Source: Alcanivorax sp. (GTDB taxonomy: Bacteria; Pseudomonadota; Gammaproteobacteria; Pseudomonadales; Alcanivoracaceae). From it: a stretch of 7,018 bases of DNA. Location: positions 1 to 7,018 of the forward strand of contig SLJS01000206.1 in the NCBI GenBank assembly GCA_007135015.1, in the 5' to 3' direction. Position numbers and translations under genes: made by a program. The notes beneath the pieces were generated by a model that saw only the letters and a program-made list of their open reading frames with translations, did not search any database and was not told where the DNA came from. The first letter of the stretch is position 1. Every line of letters begins with the position of its first letter. Shown here one piece after another: positions 1-6,360 of this stretch.

Positions 1-994
1 GGAGGCGGGCAGGCACCTCGTCGGGCACGTCGGACATGCGCTCGAGCAGCGCCTCCGCCCGCTCGTGCAACGGATCCGGGCTGTCGGCAACCACCGTTTC
101 CAGTTCCCGCCAGAGATCCAGATCCCGCACCGTCTCCAGTATCGCACCCAACATGGAGTCGGATTCCAGCACCGGCATGGCAAGAATTCGTGCGCGGGCC
201 GGCGGGGTCATGCGGGCCACCACGGGCAGCGCATCCGGCCACAGCCGTTCCCGATCAATCGCCTCGAGCATGCCGCTCAGCAGGGCGTCATCTTCCGCGG
301 CGGCCAGATCACCCAGGGCGCTGCAGAGTTCATCGTCGACATAGTTCATCAGGGCGATGGCCCGGGACCAGAGGCCCTGCTCCTGCGCCGCCCGGATGGC
401 CGCGCTCTTGCGCTCGTCGGGAAGCCTGCGCACCACGTGGGCCAGATGCTGGCGGTCCTCGGCAAAGAAGGCGATCTCCAGCAGGATGCCTTCGTCGCTG
501 ATATCCGCCATCACCGCTTCGGCGGCCTCGTCGGCGAGGTCATCCACGAAACGCCCCAGGGTGATGAAATCCCGCCGCTGCACCAGTTCCGCCGCCACCG
601 AGCGCATCACGCGCAGCGGGATCTTCTGCAACACCGGCCGCACCCGGCGCGGGTCGATTTCAATGCAGGTGTCCGCCAGGAATGCCACCGGCAACCGGGA
701 CGCCATTTCCACCGCCCGGTCCACCGGCATGTGTCCGGCGACCCGGGCACACAGCCAGGGCCCGATGGCCTTCTCCGCTACCTTCGCCATCAGGGCAATC
801 GGCAACAATCGCCCGGCCCGCGCCATGCGCTCGAACATGGCATCGTGGCTCTCGTAGAGGGTGGCCAGTATCGACTTGCGCAACCCCGCAATGGCCTCCG
901 CCGGCAACCCGTCGAGAAACTCCAGCTGTCCTGGTTCCCGGCCGAGCACCCGCGAGAGCTTCAGCCTTTCCGCCTGTCTTGCGAGCTCTGACAT
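1..994 (-). CDS. Uncharacterised alpha-helical repeat protein (C-terminus beyond left edge)
   Basis: An uninterrupted reading frame starts at the ATG at 994-992 and stays open for 331 codons to the window edge, so the C-terminus is missing. A Shine-Dalgarno-like TGGAG lies about 9 bases before this ATG, inside the end of the preceding small gene. The product begins MSELARQAERLKLSRVLG and is soluble, leucine- and alanine-rich, and predicted by eye to be almost all helix; I see no signal peptide or membrane segment. The region around residues 100-200 looks like stacked helical hairpins of the MgtE N-domain or HEAT type. After that, a Leu-Trp pair recurs with Trp at residues 209, 252 and 295, exactly 43 apart, which indicates tandem helical repeats. 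No catalytic motif is visible. It sits 5 bp after the 72-residue gene, so the two are probably co-transcribed. The function is unknown; a scaffold or protein-binding role is only a guess from the fold. Confidence 0.8.
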   Translation of the reverse strand, partial: MSELARQAERLKLSRVLGREPGQLEFLDGLPAEAIAGLRKSILATLYESHDAMFERMARAGRLLPIALMAKVAEKAIGPWLCARVAGHMPVDRAVEMASRLPVAFLADTCIEIDPRRVRPVLQKIPLRVMRSVAAELVQRRDFITLGRFVDDLADEAAEAVMADISDEGILLEIAFFAEDRQHLAHVVRRLPDERKSAAIRAAQEQGLWSRAIALMNYVDDELCSALGDLAAAEDDALLSGMLEAIDRERLWPDALPVVARMTPPARARILAMPVLESDSMLGAILETVRDLDLWRELETVVADSPDPLHERAEALLERMSDVPDEVPARL

Positions 995-999
995 GGCCG

Positions 1000-1218
1000 T
1001 CACTCCAGTATCCGGCGCACGCTGCCACGCAGCAACCGGGGAATGTGGCTCAGCGCTTCGTCCACGGCTCTTCGGAATTCCCGCTCCTGGCGTGCCTTGA
1101 GATCGGCCACGGCCCCGGCAAGGGTTTCCAGCTCCGCTTCGTCGAGGCGATCGAGCTCCGGCGGCAGGGACTGTCCGGTCAGTTCGCGGGCAAGTGCTTC
1201 TCGGGCGCTGTGCTGCAT
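1000..1218 (-). CDS. Small conserved-type helical protein, 72 residues, function unknown
   Basis: The ATG at 1218-1216 is preceded by a very strong Shine-Dalgarno sequence (AGGAGGAG) about 5-6 bases upstream, the best in the window, and the frame ends with TGA at 1002-1000. The 72-residue product is highly charged and has no membrane segment. Its middle (about residues 18-60) is a probable amphipathic helix or coiled coil rich in Glu, Leu and Arg, and its end is basic (RGSVRRILE). The stop lies 5 bp before the start of the helical repeat protein, so the two form a tight operon and may be made in related amounts. I do not recognise the family. It could be a partner or adaptor for the downstream protein, but only proximity supports that. 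Confidence that it is a real gene rests on the ribosome binding site and the spacing. Confidence 0.75.
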   Translation of the reverse strand: MQHSAREALARELTGQSLPPELDRLDEAELETLAGAVADLKARQEREFRRAVDEALSHIPRLLRGSVRRILE

Positions 1219-1476
1219 GGGCGCTCCTCCTGAAAAGGTTGCAACACCCTAGCAGGGCACAACTACGAAGGCGTTCGCCCGCAATGCACCCAGAACGGGC
1301 AACAGGGCAAATCACAAGCGGCGTTGAAGGCGCTTGAGAAACAGGATGAACGCTGCCGGCACAGGGGTAATACCGAAGGCGCCGAGAAAGACCAGCACCG
1401 TCCGCGCACCTTTGCCTCACTGGCCCGGGCCCGAGTACCCTTGACCGACAGGGGAATTCCCGGGCCGGAGATACCA
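1219..1476. other. Divergent intergenic region with short palindromes
   Basis: This 258-bp stretch separates the minus-strand pair from the plus-strand acyltransferase, so it should hold promoters for both directions. I see no convincing -35/-10 pair on either strand. Short symmetric elements are present: GTTGCAAC at 1238-1245, CCCT-AGC-AGGG at 1247-1257, GGCCCGGGCC at 1422-1431, and GGGAATTCCC at 1452-1461 close to the acyltransferase start. A weak extended -10-like TGCTAGGGT lies on the minus strand at 1254-1246. Any of these could be operators, but in GC-rich DNA short palindromes are common by chance. No RNA gene or terminator with a U-tract is visible. Confidence 0.4.
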
Positions 1477-2901
1477 ATGAAAGCAATGAGCGTAATGGAT
1501 GCCGCATGGCTTCTGGTCGAGTCCGAGAACACCCCCATGCATGTGGGCAGCCTGCTGACCTTTACCCGCCCCGAAGGCGCTTCCGACACCTTCCTGCGGG
1601 ACATGGTCGACGAAATGAAAAAGGTCCGCGACCCCGCCCCACCCTGGGATCTGAAGCTCTATCGGCCCAATCTTCCCGGCCGCATGGCTCTGCCCGCCTG
1701 GCAGGAGGACCGAAATCTGGACCTGGAGTACCATGTGCGCCATTCGGCGCTGCCCGCCCCCGGCGGCGAGCGCGAACTCGGTGTGCTGGTCTCCCGGCTT
1801 CACAGCCATCCGCTGGACTTTACCCGGCCGCTGTGGGAGTGCCACCTCATCGAGGGTCTGGAAAACGACCGCTTTGCCCTGTACGCGAAGATGCATCATT
1901 CCCTGATCGACGGCATCAGCGGCATGCGGCTGCTGCAGCGCATCATGTCCAGGGACCCGGCGGAGACCGCCATGCCCGCGCCCTGGCATGTCAGGCCCAG
2001 ACGTGAAATGCCGGAACTGCACATGCCCGAATTTTCCCTGCGTGGCGGCCTGCGCCAGGTGGTCCGGGCGCTGCGTTCGCAGATTGCCTCCACGCCCGAG
2101 CTGGCGGGGGCGCTCAATCGCCTTGCCCGGGCCTCCCGGGAGCATGACGGCGAGCTGACGGGCCCCTTCGACTGTCCGTCGTCCATTCTCAACAAACGCA
2201 TCACCGCTCAACGGCGCTTTGCCACCCAGCAGTATTCGCTCGCGCTGCTCAAGAGGCTGGCGAAGCAGGCGGATGCGTCGCTCAACGATATTGTGCTGTA
2301 CCTGTGCGGCACCGCCCTGCGCCGCTTTCTCCGGGAGGAGGGCCAGCTTCCGGAGGAGTCCCTGACCGCGGGCATCCCGGTGAACATCCGCCCGGCGGAT
2401 GACGATCGGGCCGGTACCGCCATCAGCTTCATGATCGCCACCCTGGGCACCAGCATCCGCGATCCGCTGCGCCGGCTCGAACGCATCAAGGCCTCCACCC
2501 GGAGCGCCAAGGCGCATCTGCAGAGCCTGCCCCGCAATGCGCTGACCCAGTACACCATGCTGATGATGGCCCCCTATATCCTGCAGCTGGTCTCCGGGCT
2601 GGGCGGGCGAAGCCGGCCGGTCTTCAATGTCACCATTTCGAATGTCCCGGGACCCGACGAGCAGCTCTACTACAACGGCTCCGCCATGGAGGCAATGTAT
2701 CCGGTATCGCTGGTGGCCCACGGTGCCGCGCTCAATATCACCTGTCTCAGCTATGCCGGGTCGCTCAACTTCGGTTACACGGGCTGCCGGGACACCCTGC
2801 CCAGCATGCAGCGTCTGGCGGTATACACCGGCGAAGCACTCGAGGAGCTCGAACAGGTGCTCGAGGCCGGGACCGGCAGCCGCCGCAAGGCCGCGCCCTG
2901 A
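1477..2901 (+). CDS. Wax ester synthase / diacylglycerol O-acyltransferase (WS/DGAT family)
   Basis: The product is 474 residues, the usual length for bacterial WS/DGAT enzymes such as Acinetobacter AtfA and Marinobacter WS1. These transfer an acyl group from acyl-CoA to a fatty alcohol or diacylglycerol, making wax esters or triacylglycerol for cytoplasmic lipid inclusions. Visible family landmarks are an N-terminal MSVMDAAWLLVES stretch, PLW at residues 118-120, the catalytic HHSLIDG at 140-146 (general-base His141), an IPVNIRP strand, ND at 270-271, and the C-terminal NVPGP at 389-393. All key residues are intact, so the enzyme is probably active; substrate preference cannot be read from sequence. 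I chose the ATG at 1477 because CGGAG sits 6 bases upstream and family homology begins there. The frame is open back to 1324, but that stretch has no family-like sequence. The divergent gene upstream and the 115-bp gap downstream suggest a single-gene unit. Confidence 0.93.
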   Translation: MKAMSVMDAAWLLVESENTPMHVGSLLTFTRPEGASDTFLRDMVDEMKKVRDPAPPWDLKLYRPNLPGRMALPAWQEDRNLDLEYHVRHSALPAPGGERELGVLVSRLHSHPLDFTRPLWECHLIEGLENDRFALYAKMHHSLIDGISGMRLLQRIMSRDPAETAMPAPWHVRPRREMPELHMPEFSLRGGLRQVVRALRSQIASTPELAGALNRLARASREHDGELTGPFDCPSSILNKRITAQRRFATQQYSLALLKRLAKQADASLNDIVLYLCGTALRRFLREEGQLPEESLTAGIPVNIRPADDDRAGTAISFMIATLGTSIRDPLRRLERIKASTRSAKAHLQSLPRNALTQYTMLMMAPYILQLVSGLGGRSRPVFNVTISNVPGPDEQLYYNGSAMEAMYPVSLVAHGAALNITCLSYAGSLNFGYTGCRDTLPSMQRLAVYTGEALEELEQVLEAGTGSRRKAAP

Positions 2902-2925
2902 ACCACAAGCTCCCTTTGTCCATCC

Positions 2926-2954
2926 TTGCGCCGGAACCATGCTCCGGCTAGGAT
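2926..2954 (+). promoter_or_regulatory. Candidate sigma70-like promoter with an inverted repeat in its spacer
   Basis: TTGCGC (2926-2931) and TAGGAT (2949-2954) are separated by exactly 17 bp, upstream of the Na+/Pi transporter. The matches to TTGACA and TATAAT are only 3/6 and 4/6, so this is a weak prediction. A perfect 6-bp inverted repeat, GCCGGA (2930-2935) and TCCGGC (2943-2948) with a 7-base gap, fills the spacer and could be an operator or chance. No Pho-box-like direct repeat is seen. A start of transcription near 2961 would leave a leader of about 55 nt before the ATG at 3017. Confidence 0.3.
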
Positions 2955-3016
2955 TGCCCCGCGCCGGTGGAGCACGAGCCGGGTGAAAAAAACAGCGGCA
3001 TCCAGGGGCTCACTAC

Positions 3017-4225
3017 ATGACCCAGCTTCCGTCAGAACCTCCCTCCGGTCCGGCCGCGCTTTCGCGACCCGAACCGCCCAGGGAGGTCCCCGCATGGATG
3101 CGCGGGATCTATGCAGGCGTTTTCCTCTATCTCTTTCTCTGCGCACTGAATGTAATGAGCGCCGGACTGGGCCTGTTCGGGGAGGAAAGCGACTGGCTCG
3201 TGCGTGCCTTCGCCTATGGCGAGAACCCCTTTATCGCCTTGATGGGCGCCGTGGTAGTCACGGCCATCGTGCAGAGCTCGTCGTTCACCACGGCACTGAT
3301 CGTTACCCTGGTGGCCACCGGCGAGATGACCCTGGGCACGGCGGTGTTCGCCATCATGGGTGCGAACATCGGCACCTCGGTGACTGCAATTCTGGTGGCC
3401 CTGGCAAACCTTCGCATCCGAGCGCAGTTTCGCCGTTCCTTCACCGCCGCACTGGTCCATGATCTGTTCAATCTGCTGACGGTTGCCATTCTGTTTCCGC
3501 TTGAATGGATCACGGGTGCGCTCCACGCAGACGGACGAGGCTTTCTCACCCGAATCGCCGGCTGGCTGAGCGATCTGGTCGGCATGGAGGAGGTCGCCCG
3601 GCCCGACAGTCCGGTGAAGGTGATCACGAGTCCCGTGGTGGACCTGGTGAACTGGTTCGGTGCACTGGTAACGCCCTCATCCTTTGCCCAGGGATTGCTG
3701 GTGGCCGCCGTGGGCCTGGTATTGCTGTTCATTTCGCTGGTTGCCATGGTCAGCAACCTCCGGGGAGCACTACTGCGCCACATGGATGGCCTGTTTCGCA
3801 GCTATTTCTTCCGCACCGACCTGCGCGCCTACGGCGTGGGCGCGATTTCCACGGTGATGGTCCAGTCCAGTACCATCACCACCAGCCTGATGGTGCCCCT
3901 GGCCGGTGCAGGCGTCGTGCCGATGGTGCGGCTGCTTCCGTTCATGATGGGCTCCAATCTGGGGACCACCATCACCAGCGTGCTGGCCGCCACGGCGAAT
4001 CCGGTTTCGGCGGCGGTCACCGTGGCCCTGGTGCATGTGCTGTTCAACCTGACCGGCACCGCCATCTGGTATCCATTGCGCCGGGTGCCCATATGGATCG
4101 CCGACTGGTTCGGGGGCATTGCTTCCCGGACCCCTGGCTATGCGTTTGCGTTTCTTTTCCTGATATTCTTGGTGATACCCGTGGCCGGTATCGCCCTGAC
4201 TGAAATCATTATTGCGGGGCGCTAG
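3017..4225 (+). CDS. Na+/phosphate cotransporter, SLC34/NptA-like, without fused PhoU domain
   Basis: This 402-residue inner-membrane protein belongs to the Na/Pi cotransporter family (PF02690), which imports inorganic phosphate using the sodium gradient. A proline-rich cytoplasmic N-terminus of about 28 residues is followed by many hydrophobic segments. The family's inverted-repeat signature is clear. QSSS at residues 86-89 is followed by GANIGTS from 115, and the second copy has QSST at 283-286 followed by GSNLGTT from 312; these loops form the Na+ and Pi sites in the family. The product stops after the membrane domain, like Vibrio cholerae NptA, whereas many bacterial relatives carry a C-terminal PhoU domain in the same chain. 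Here a PhoU-like protein is encoded separately 26 bp downstream, so the two are very likely an operon. The ATG at 3017 has a modest AGGGG about 8 bases upstream. Export rather than import has been proposed for some bacterial members and cannot be excluded. Confidence 0.92.
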   Translation: MTQLPSEPPSGPAALSRPEPPREVPAWMRGIYAGVFLYLFLCALNVMSAGLGLFGEESDWLVRAFAYGENPFIALMGAVVVTAIVQSSSFTTALIVTLVATGEMTLGTAVFAIMGANIGTSVTAILVALANLRIRAQFRRSFTAALVHDLFNLLTVAILFPLEWITGALHADGRGFLTRIAGWLSDLVGMEEVARPDSPVKVITSPVVDLVNWFGALVTPSSFAQGLLVAAVGLVLLFISLVAMVSNLRGALLRHMDGLFRSYFFRTDLRAYGVGAISTVMVQSSTITTSLMVPLAGAGVVPMVRLLPFMMGSNLGTTITSVLAATANPVSAAVTVALVHVLFNLTGTAIWYPLRRVPIWIADWFGGIASRTPGYAFAFLFLIFLVIPVAGIALTEIIIAGR

Positions 4226-4251
4226 CAGCGCGGCTCCCACGGAGAAAGAGC

Positions 4252-4920
4252 ATGTTCCGACAGATCTACAATGCACTGGCCTCCAGGACCACCGTTGACA
4301 AGGCTTTCCTGGACCTCACGGAGATGCTGGACCATTGCGCCTGGATGTTCGTGCGCGCCAATGAGGTGGTACACAGCACCGTGCCTCCCGAGGAGGTGCG
4401 CGATGCCATCTACGCCCGGGACCGGGCCATCAATGAACTGGAGCGTTCCATTCGCCGCAAGGTGGTCCGTTATCTGACCGTCCATCCGGGTTATGACGTG
4501 GCCGTCTGCCTGGCCCTGTGGAACGTGGCCAAGGACGCCGAGCGTATCGGCGATTACTGCAAGAATCTCTTTGAGGTCGGCGAGTTCTATACCGAGGGCT
4601 TCCGTGTGGCCAAGTACCGCGACCCGCTGGGAGACGTGGCCAGGCAGATCGGCGACATGTTCTCCATGGTGTCGAAGGGCTGCCGGGACTTCGACGAGGC
4701 CCAGGCGAACCAGGCGTTGGCGCTGGGCCGGGGCATCCGCCATGAGTGCGACAGCCTGATCCAGGAGCTGTTCCAGGACGAGGCGCACATGGAGCTGCAC
4801 GAGGCCATTGCCTATTCGCTGCTGCTTCGCTACTACAAGCGCGTGTCCGGCCACCTGGCCAACATTGCCACGGCGGTGGTGGGCTCGCTGGAGGATATGG
4901 ACTTCGAGGCGGTGGACTGA
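4252..4920 (+). CDS. PhoU-like regulatory protein
   Basis: The product is 222 residues, mostly helical and cytoplasmic, about the length of a two-repeat PhoU protein. The first repeat carries the PhoU signature AERIGDYCKNLFE (residues 96-108), with the metal-binding type ExxxD at E97 and D101. The second repeat has YYKRVSGHLANIA (194-206), where K196 and G200 replace the acidic residues, so one metal site is probably lost. PhoU proteins modulate phosphate transport and signalling. With a Na+/Pi transporter 26 bp upstream, the likely role is controlling that transporter, doing in trans what the fused PhoU domain does in related proteins. It is probably not the PhoU of the Pst/PhoR system, since no pst or pho genes are nearby. 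The start is supported by GGAGAAAG at 4241-4248 just before the ATG. Confidence 0.88.
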   Translation: MFRQIYNALASRTTVDKAFLDLTEMLDHCAWMFVRANEVVHSTVPPEEVRDAIYARDRAINELERSIRRKVVRYLTVHPGYDVAVCLALWNVAKDAERIGDYCKNLFEVGEFYTEGFRVAKYRDPLGDVARQIGDMFSMVSKGCRDFDEAQANQALALGRGIRHECDSLIQELFQDEAHMELHEAIAYSLLLRYYKRVSGHLANIATAVVGSLEDMDFEAVD

Positions 4921-4986
4921 GCAGACGGCGACGCCGCGGGTACCTGCCAGAAAACGCGGGAAACAACAGCCTGGAAAGCAGCAGCG
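4921..4986. other. Short convergent intergenic gap, no clear terminator
   Basis: Only 66 bp separate the ends of the convergent phoU-like and cbpM genes. A tiny hairpin, CGGC-GAC-GCCG (4926-4936), is present. No stem followed by a U-tract can be seen on either strand, so termination may be Rho-dependent or the transcripts may overlap. Confidence 0.4.
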
Positions 4987-5289
4987 CTACTCAATGAACC
5001 GCCTCAGTCGGCGATGCAGCATCCGGTTCTCCTCGCGCAGTTGCTCCAGCTCCTCGAGCAACTCCAGAGCAAGGGCCACGCCCGACCAGTCCACATCCAG
5101 GTCCCGGTGCAGACGCACCGCGCGGCTCAGCCGCACCGTCACGCTTCCATCGAATAACCAGCGATCATCGCGGACTTCCACCGGCTCGATAATGCCCTGC
5201 TCCACGATGGTCACGAGCAGCTCCCGGGGCATTTCCAGGCGCTCGCACAGTTCATCAAGCTCGAACCTCAGCTCCCGTGCAATCGTCAT
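4987..5289 (-). CDS. cbpM: Chaperone modulator CbpM
   Basis: This is a small protein of 100 residues. An N-terminal MerR-like helical segment (FELDELCERLEMPRELLVTI, then EQGIIEP) is followed by the RWLFDGS strand region. The C-terminus is a helix or coiled coil (about residues 70-100, LELLEELEQLREENRML). This is the pattern of CbpM, which binds the J-domain of CbpA and inhibits its co-chaperone and DNA-binding activities. The ATG at 5289 overlaps the cbpA stop as ATGA, and GGAGG lies 8 bases upstream inside cbpA. An in-frame ATG at 5304 would add five residues but has no ribosome binding site, so I prefer 5289. Position directly behind cbpA, with translational coupling, supports the assignment. 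It is unlikely to be a true MerR regulator because it is too short and lacks an effector domain. Confidence 0.9.
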   Translation of the reverse strand: MTIARELRFELDELCERLEMPRELLVTIVEQGIIEPVEVRDDRWLFDGSVTVRLSRAVRLHRDLDVDWSGVALALELLEELEQLREENRMLHRRLRRFIE

Positions 5290-6251
5290 GACTGGCGCCT
5301 CCATTGGCTGCGCGGATCAAAGTCCGCCTTCTCCGCCAGACTCTGCCACAAGCCCCGGATCTCCTCATCGTCCTGCTCGGGAATAACGATCTTCAGCACT
5401 GCATAGAGATCTCCGCGGGTCTTCCCGCCGGGCAGACCCTTGCCGCGAACCCGCAGCCGCTTGCCGGTCTGGCTGCCGGCCGGCACCGTGAGGCGAATGT
5501 TGCCTTCCAGGGTGGGCACTTCCACCTTTCCACCGAGTGCCGCCTCCCAGGGTGCCACGGGCACCGTTACCACCAGGTCACGGCCCTCCACATCGAACAC
5601 GGGATGGGGCGCAAGGCGTATGCGAAGGTAGAGGTCCCCGGCAGGACCGCCACCCGGCGATGGAGCACCCTGTCCCTTCAGCCGGATCAGCTCGCCATCA
5701 GTGGTGCCCTTCGGAATGCGCACCTTCACGGTCTTCGTGCTGTCCTCCATGCGCCGACCCGTGGCGTCATATTGGGGCACCTGGTAGGAGACCTGCTTTT
5801 CCCGGCCCAAGGCGGCTTCCTCGAGAAAGATGGGAAAGTCCATCTCCAGGTCCTGCCCGCGGGGCGCGGCGCCGCCGGCCTGCTGCCAGCGGCGCTGTCG
5901 CCGCGCGCCACCGAACAGCGACTCGAAGAGATCGGAGATGTCCTCGTCGGCGAAATCGCCGGCCTGGGAGCCCTGGAAACCTTCCCACCCCGGCGGCGGC
6001 TCACCGCCACCCGCTCCAGTGCCGACCCCGGCGTGCCCGTAGCGGCGCATCTGGTCATACTCGGCGCGCTTTTCCGGGTCGCGAAGCACCTGGTAGGCCC
6101 CGGAAATTTCCTTGAACTTCTCCCCGGCGCCTTCTTCGGAGCTCACGTCCGGATGATACTTGCGCGCGAGCTTCCGGTAGGCGGCCTTGATCTCCTTGCT
6201 GTCCGCCTCCGGGCTGACGCCCAGTACGCTGTAGTAGTCCCTGGATTCCAT
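5286..6251 (-). CDS. cbpA: CbpA, DnaJ-family (type II) co-chaperone
   Basis: The product is 321 residues, slightly longer than E. coli CbpA. The J-domain (about residues 5-70) has the essential HPD at 33-35, which stimulates DnaK ATPase. A Gly-rich linker with GWEGF and SDLFESLFGG follows (about 72-115), then the two beta-rich C-terminal substrate-binding domains. The second of these is marked by HPVF (216-219), ALGGKVEVPTLEG (238-250) and KGLPGG. There is no CxxCxGxG zinc finger, so this is a type II J-protein rather than DnaJ itself. In E. coli, CbpA also binds curved DNA. The ATG at 6251 has AAAAGGGA a few bases upstream. cbpM follows with an ATGA overlap, so the inhibitor is co-produced. 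A sigma32-like promoter lies about 45-70 bp upstream of the ATG, which would make the pair heat-inducible; E. coli cbpAM is instead known as sigmaS-dependent. Confidence 0.94.
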   Translation of the reverse strand: MESRDYYSVLGVSPEADSKEIKAAYRKLARKYHPDVSSEEGAGEKFKEISGAYQVLRDPEKRAEYDQMRRYGHAGVGTGAGGGEPPPGWEGFQGSQAGDFADEDISDLFESLFGGARRQRRWQQAGGAAPRGQDLEMDFPIFLEEAALGREKQVSYQVPQYDATGRRMEDSTKTVKVRIPKGTTDGELIRLKGQGAPSPGGGPAGDLYLRIRLAPHPVFDVEGRDLVVTVPVAPWEAALGGKVEVPTLEGNIRLTVPAGSQTGKRLRVRGKGLPGGKTRGDLYAVLKIVIPEQDDEEIRGLWQSLAEKADFDPRSQWRRQS

Positions 6252-6294
6252 TTATCCCTTTTCCCGGTCACCGTAATTGACGAGTCTACCCCGG

Positions 6295-6323
6295 AGATGG
6301 GGGCGAACTGTTGCCGGGGCAAC
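6295..6323 (-). promoter_or_regulatory. Candidate sigma32 (heat-shock) promoter for cbpAM
   Basis: Reading the minus strand, GTTGCCC (6323-6317) is followed after 14 bases by CCCCATCT (6302-6295). The sigma32 consensus is CTTGAAA, 13-15 bases, then CCCCATnT. The -10 element matches at every specified base and the spacing fits. The -35 element keeps only the TTG core (3 of 7). Transcription would start near 6288, leaving a leader of about 37 nt before cbpA. The location in front of a co-chaperone gene adds weight. Confidence 0.45.
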
Positions 6324-6329
6324 CCCCGG
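6314..6329 (-). repeat. GC-rich inverted repeat between the dehydrogenase and cbpA
   Basis: CCGGGG and CCCCGG form a perfect 6-bp stem with a 4-base loop, 32-47 bp past the stop of the dehydrogenase-like gene. An alternative pairing, GTTGCC/GGCAAC, overlaps it. No U-tract follows on the minus strand, so it is at best a weak terminator. It also overlaps the candidate -35 element for cbpA. Confidence 0.35.
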
Positions 6330-6360
6330 TACAGCCCGCGGCGAGTGGTAACAATGCGGT

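Noticed and set aside
65..991. Open plus-strand frame of about 308 codons opposite the helical repeat protein.
   Set aside because: The composition is dominated by His, Arg, Pro and Gln without domain features. The minus-strand frame has a ribosome binding site, ordinary amino acid composition and helical periodicity.
1312..1398. Minus-strand 28-codon frame (GTG start) with a hydrophobic stretch, a TPVPAA motif and a basic end, reminiscent of a C-terminal sorting signal or a micropeptide.
   Set aside because: A stop codon lies six codons upstream, the start is a GTG with a poorly placed AAAGG, and the hydrophobic run after VPAA is too short for a PEP-CTERM helix. Probably chance.
1324..1476. 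N-terminal extension of the acyltransferase by 51 codons.
   Set aside because: The extension is charged and low in similarity to any WS/DGAT N-terminus; family homology and a ribosome binding site both point to the ATG at 1477.
1417..2940. Long open frame of about 507 codons on the minus strand opposite the acyltransferase gene.
   Set aside because: It is the mirror of a GC-rich real gene; the product is rich in Gly, His, Arg and Gln, shows no family motifs, and the plus strand carries all WS/DGAT signatures.
2930..2948. Hairpin after the acyltransferase as a Rho-independent terminator.
   Set aside because: The 6-bp stem has a 7-base loop and is followed by TAGGATTG, not a run of T. It fits better as a feature of the following promoter region.
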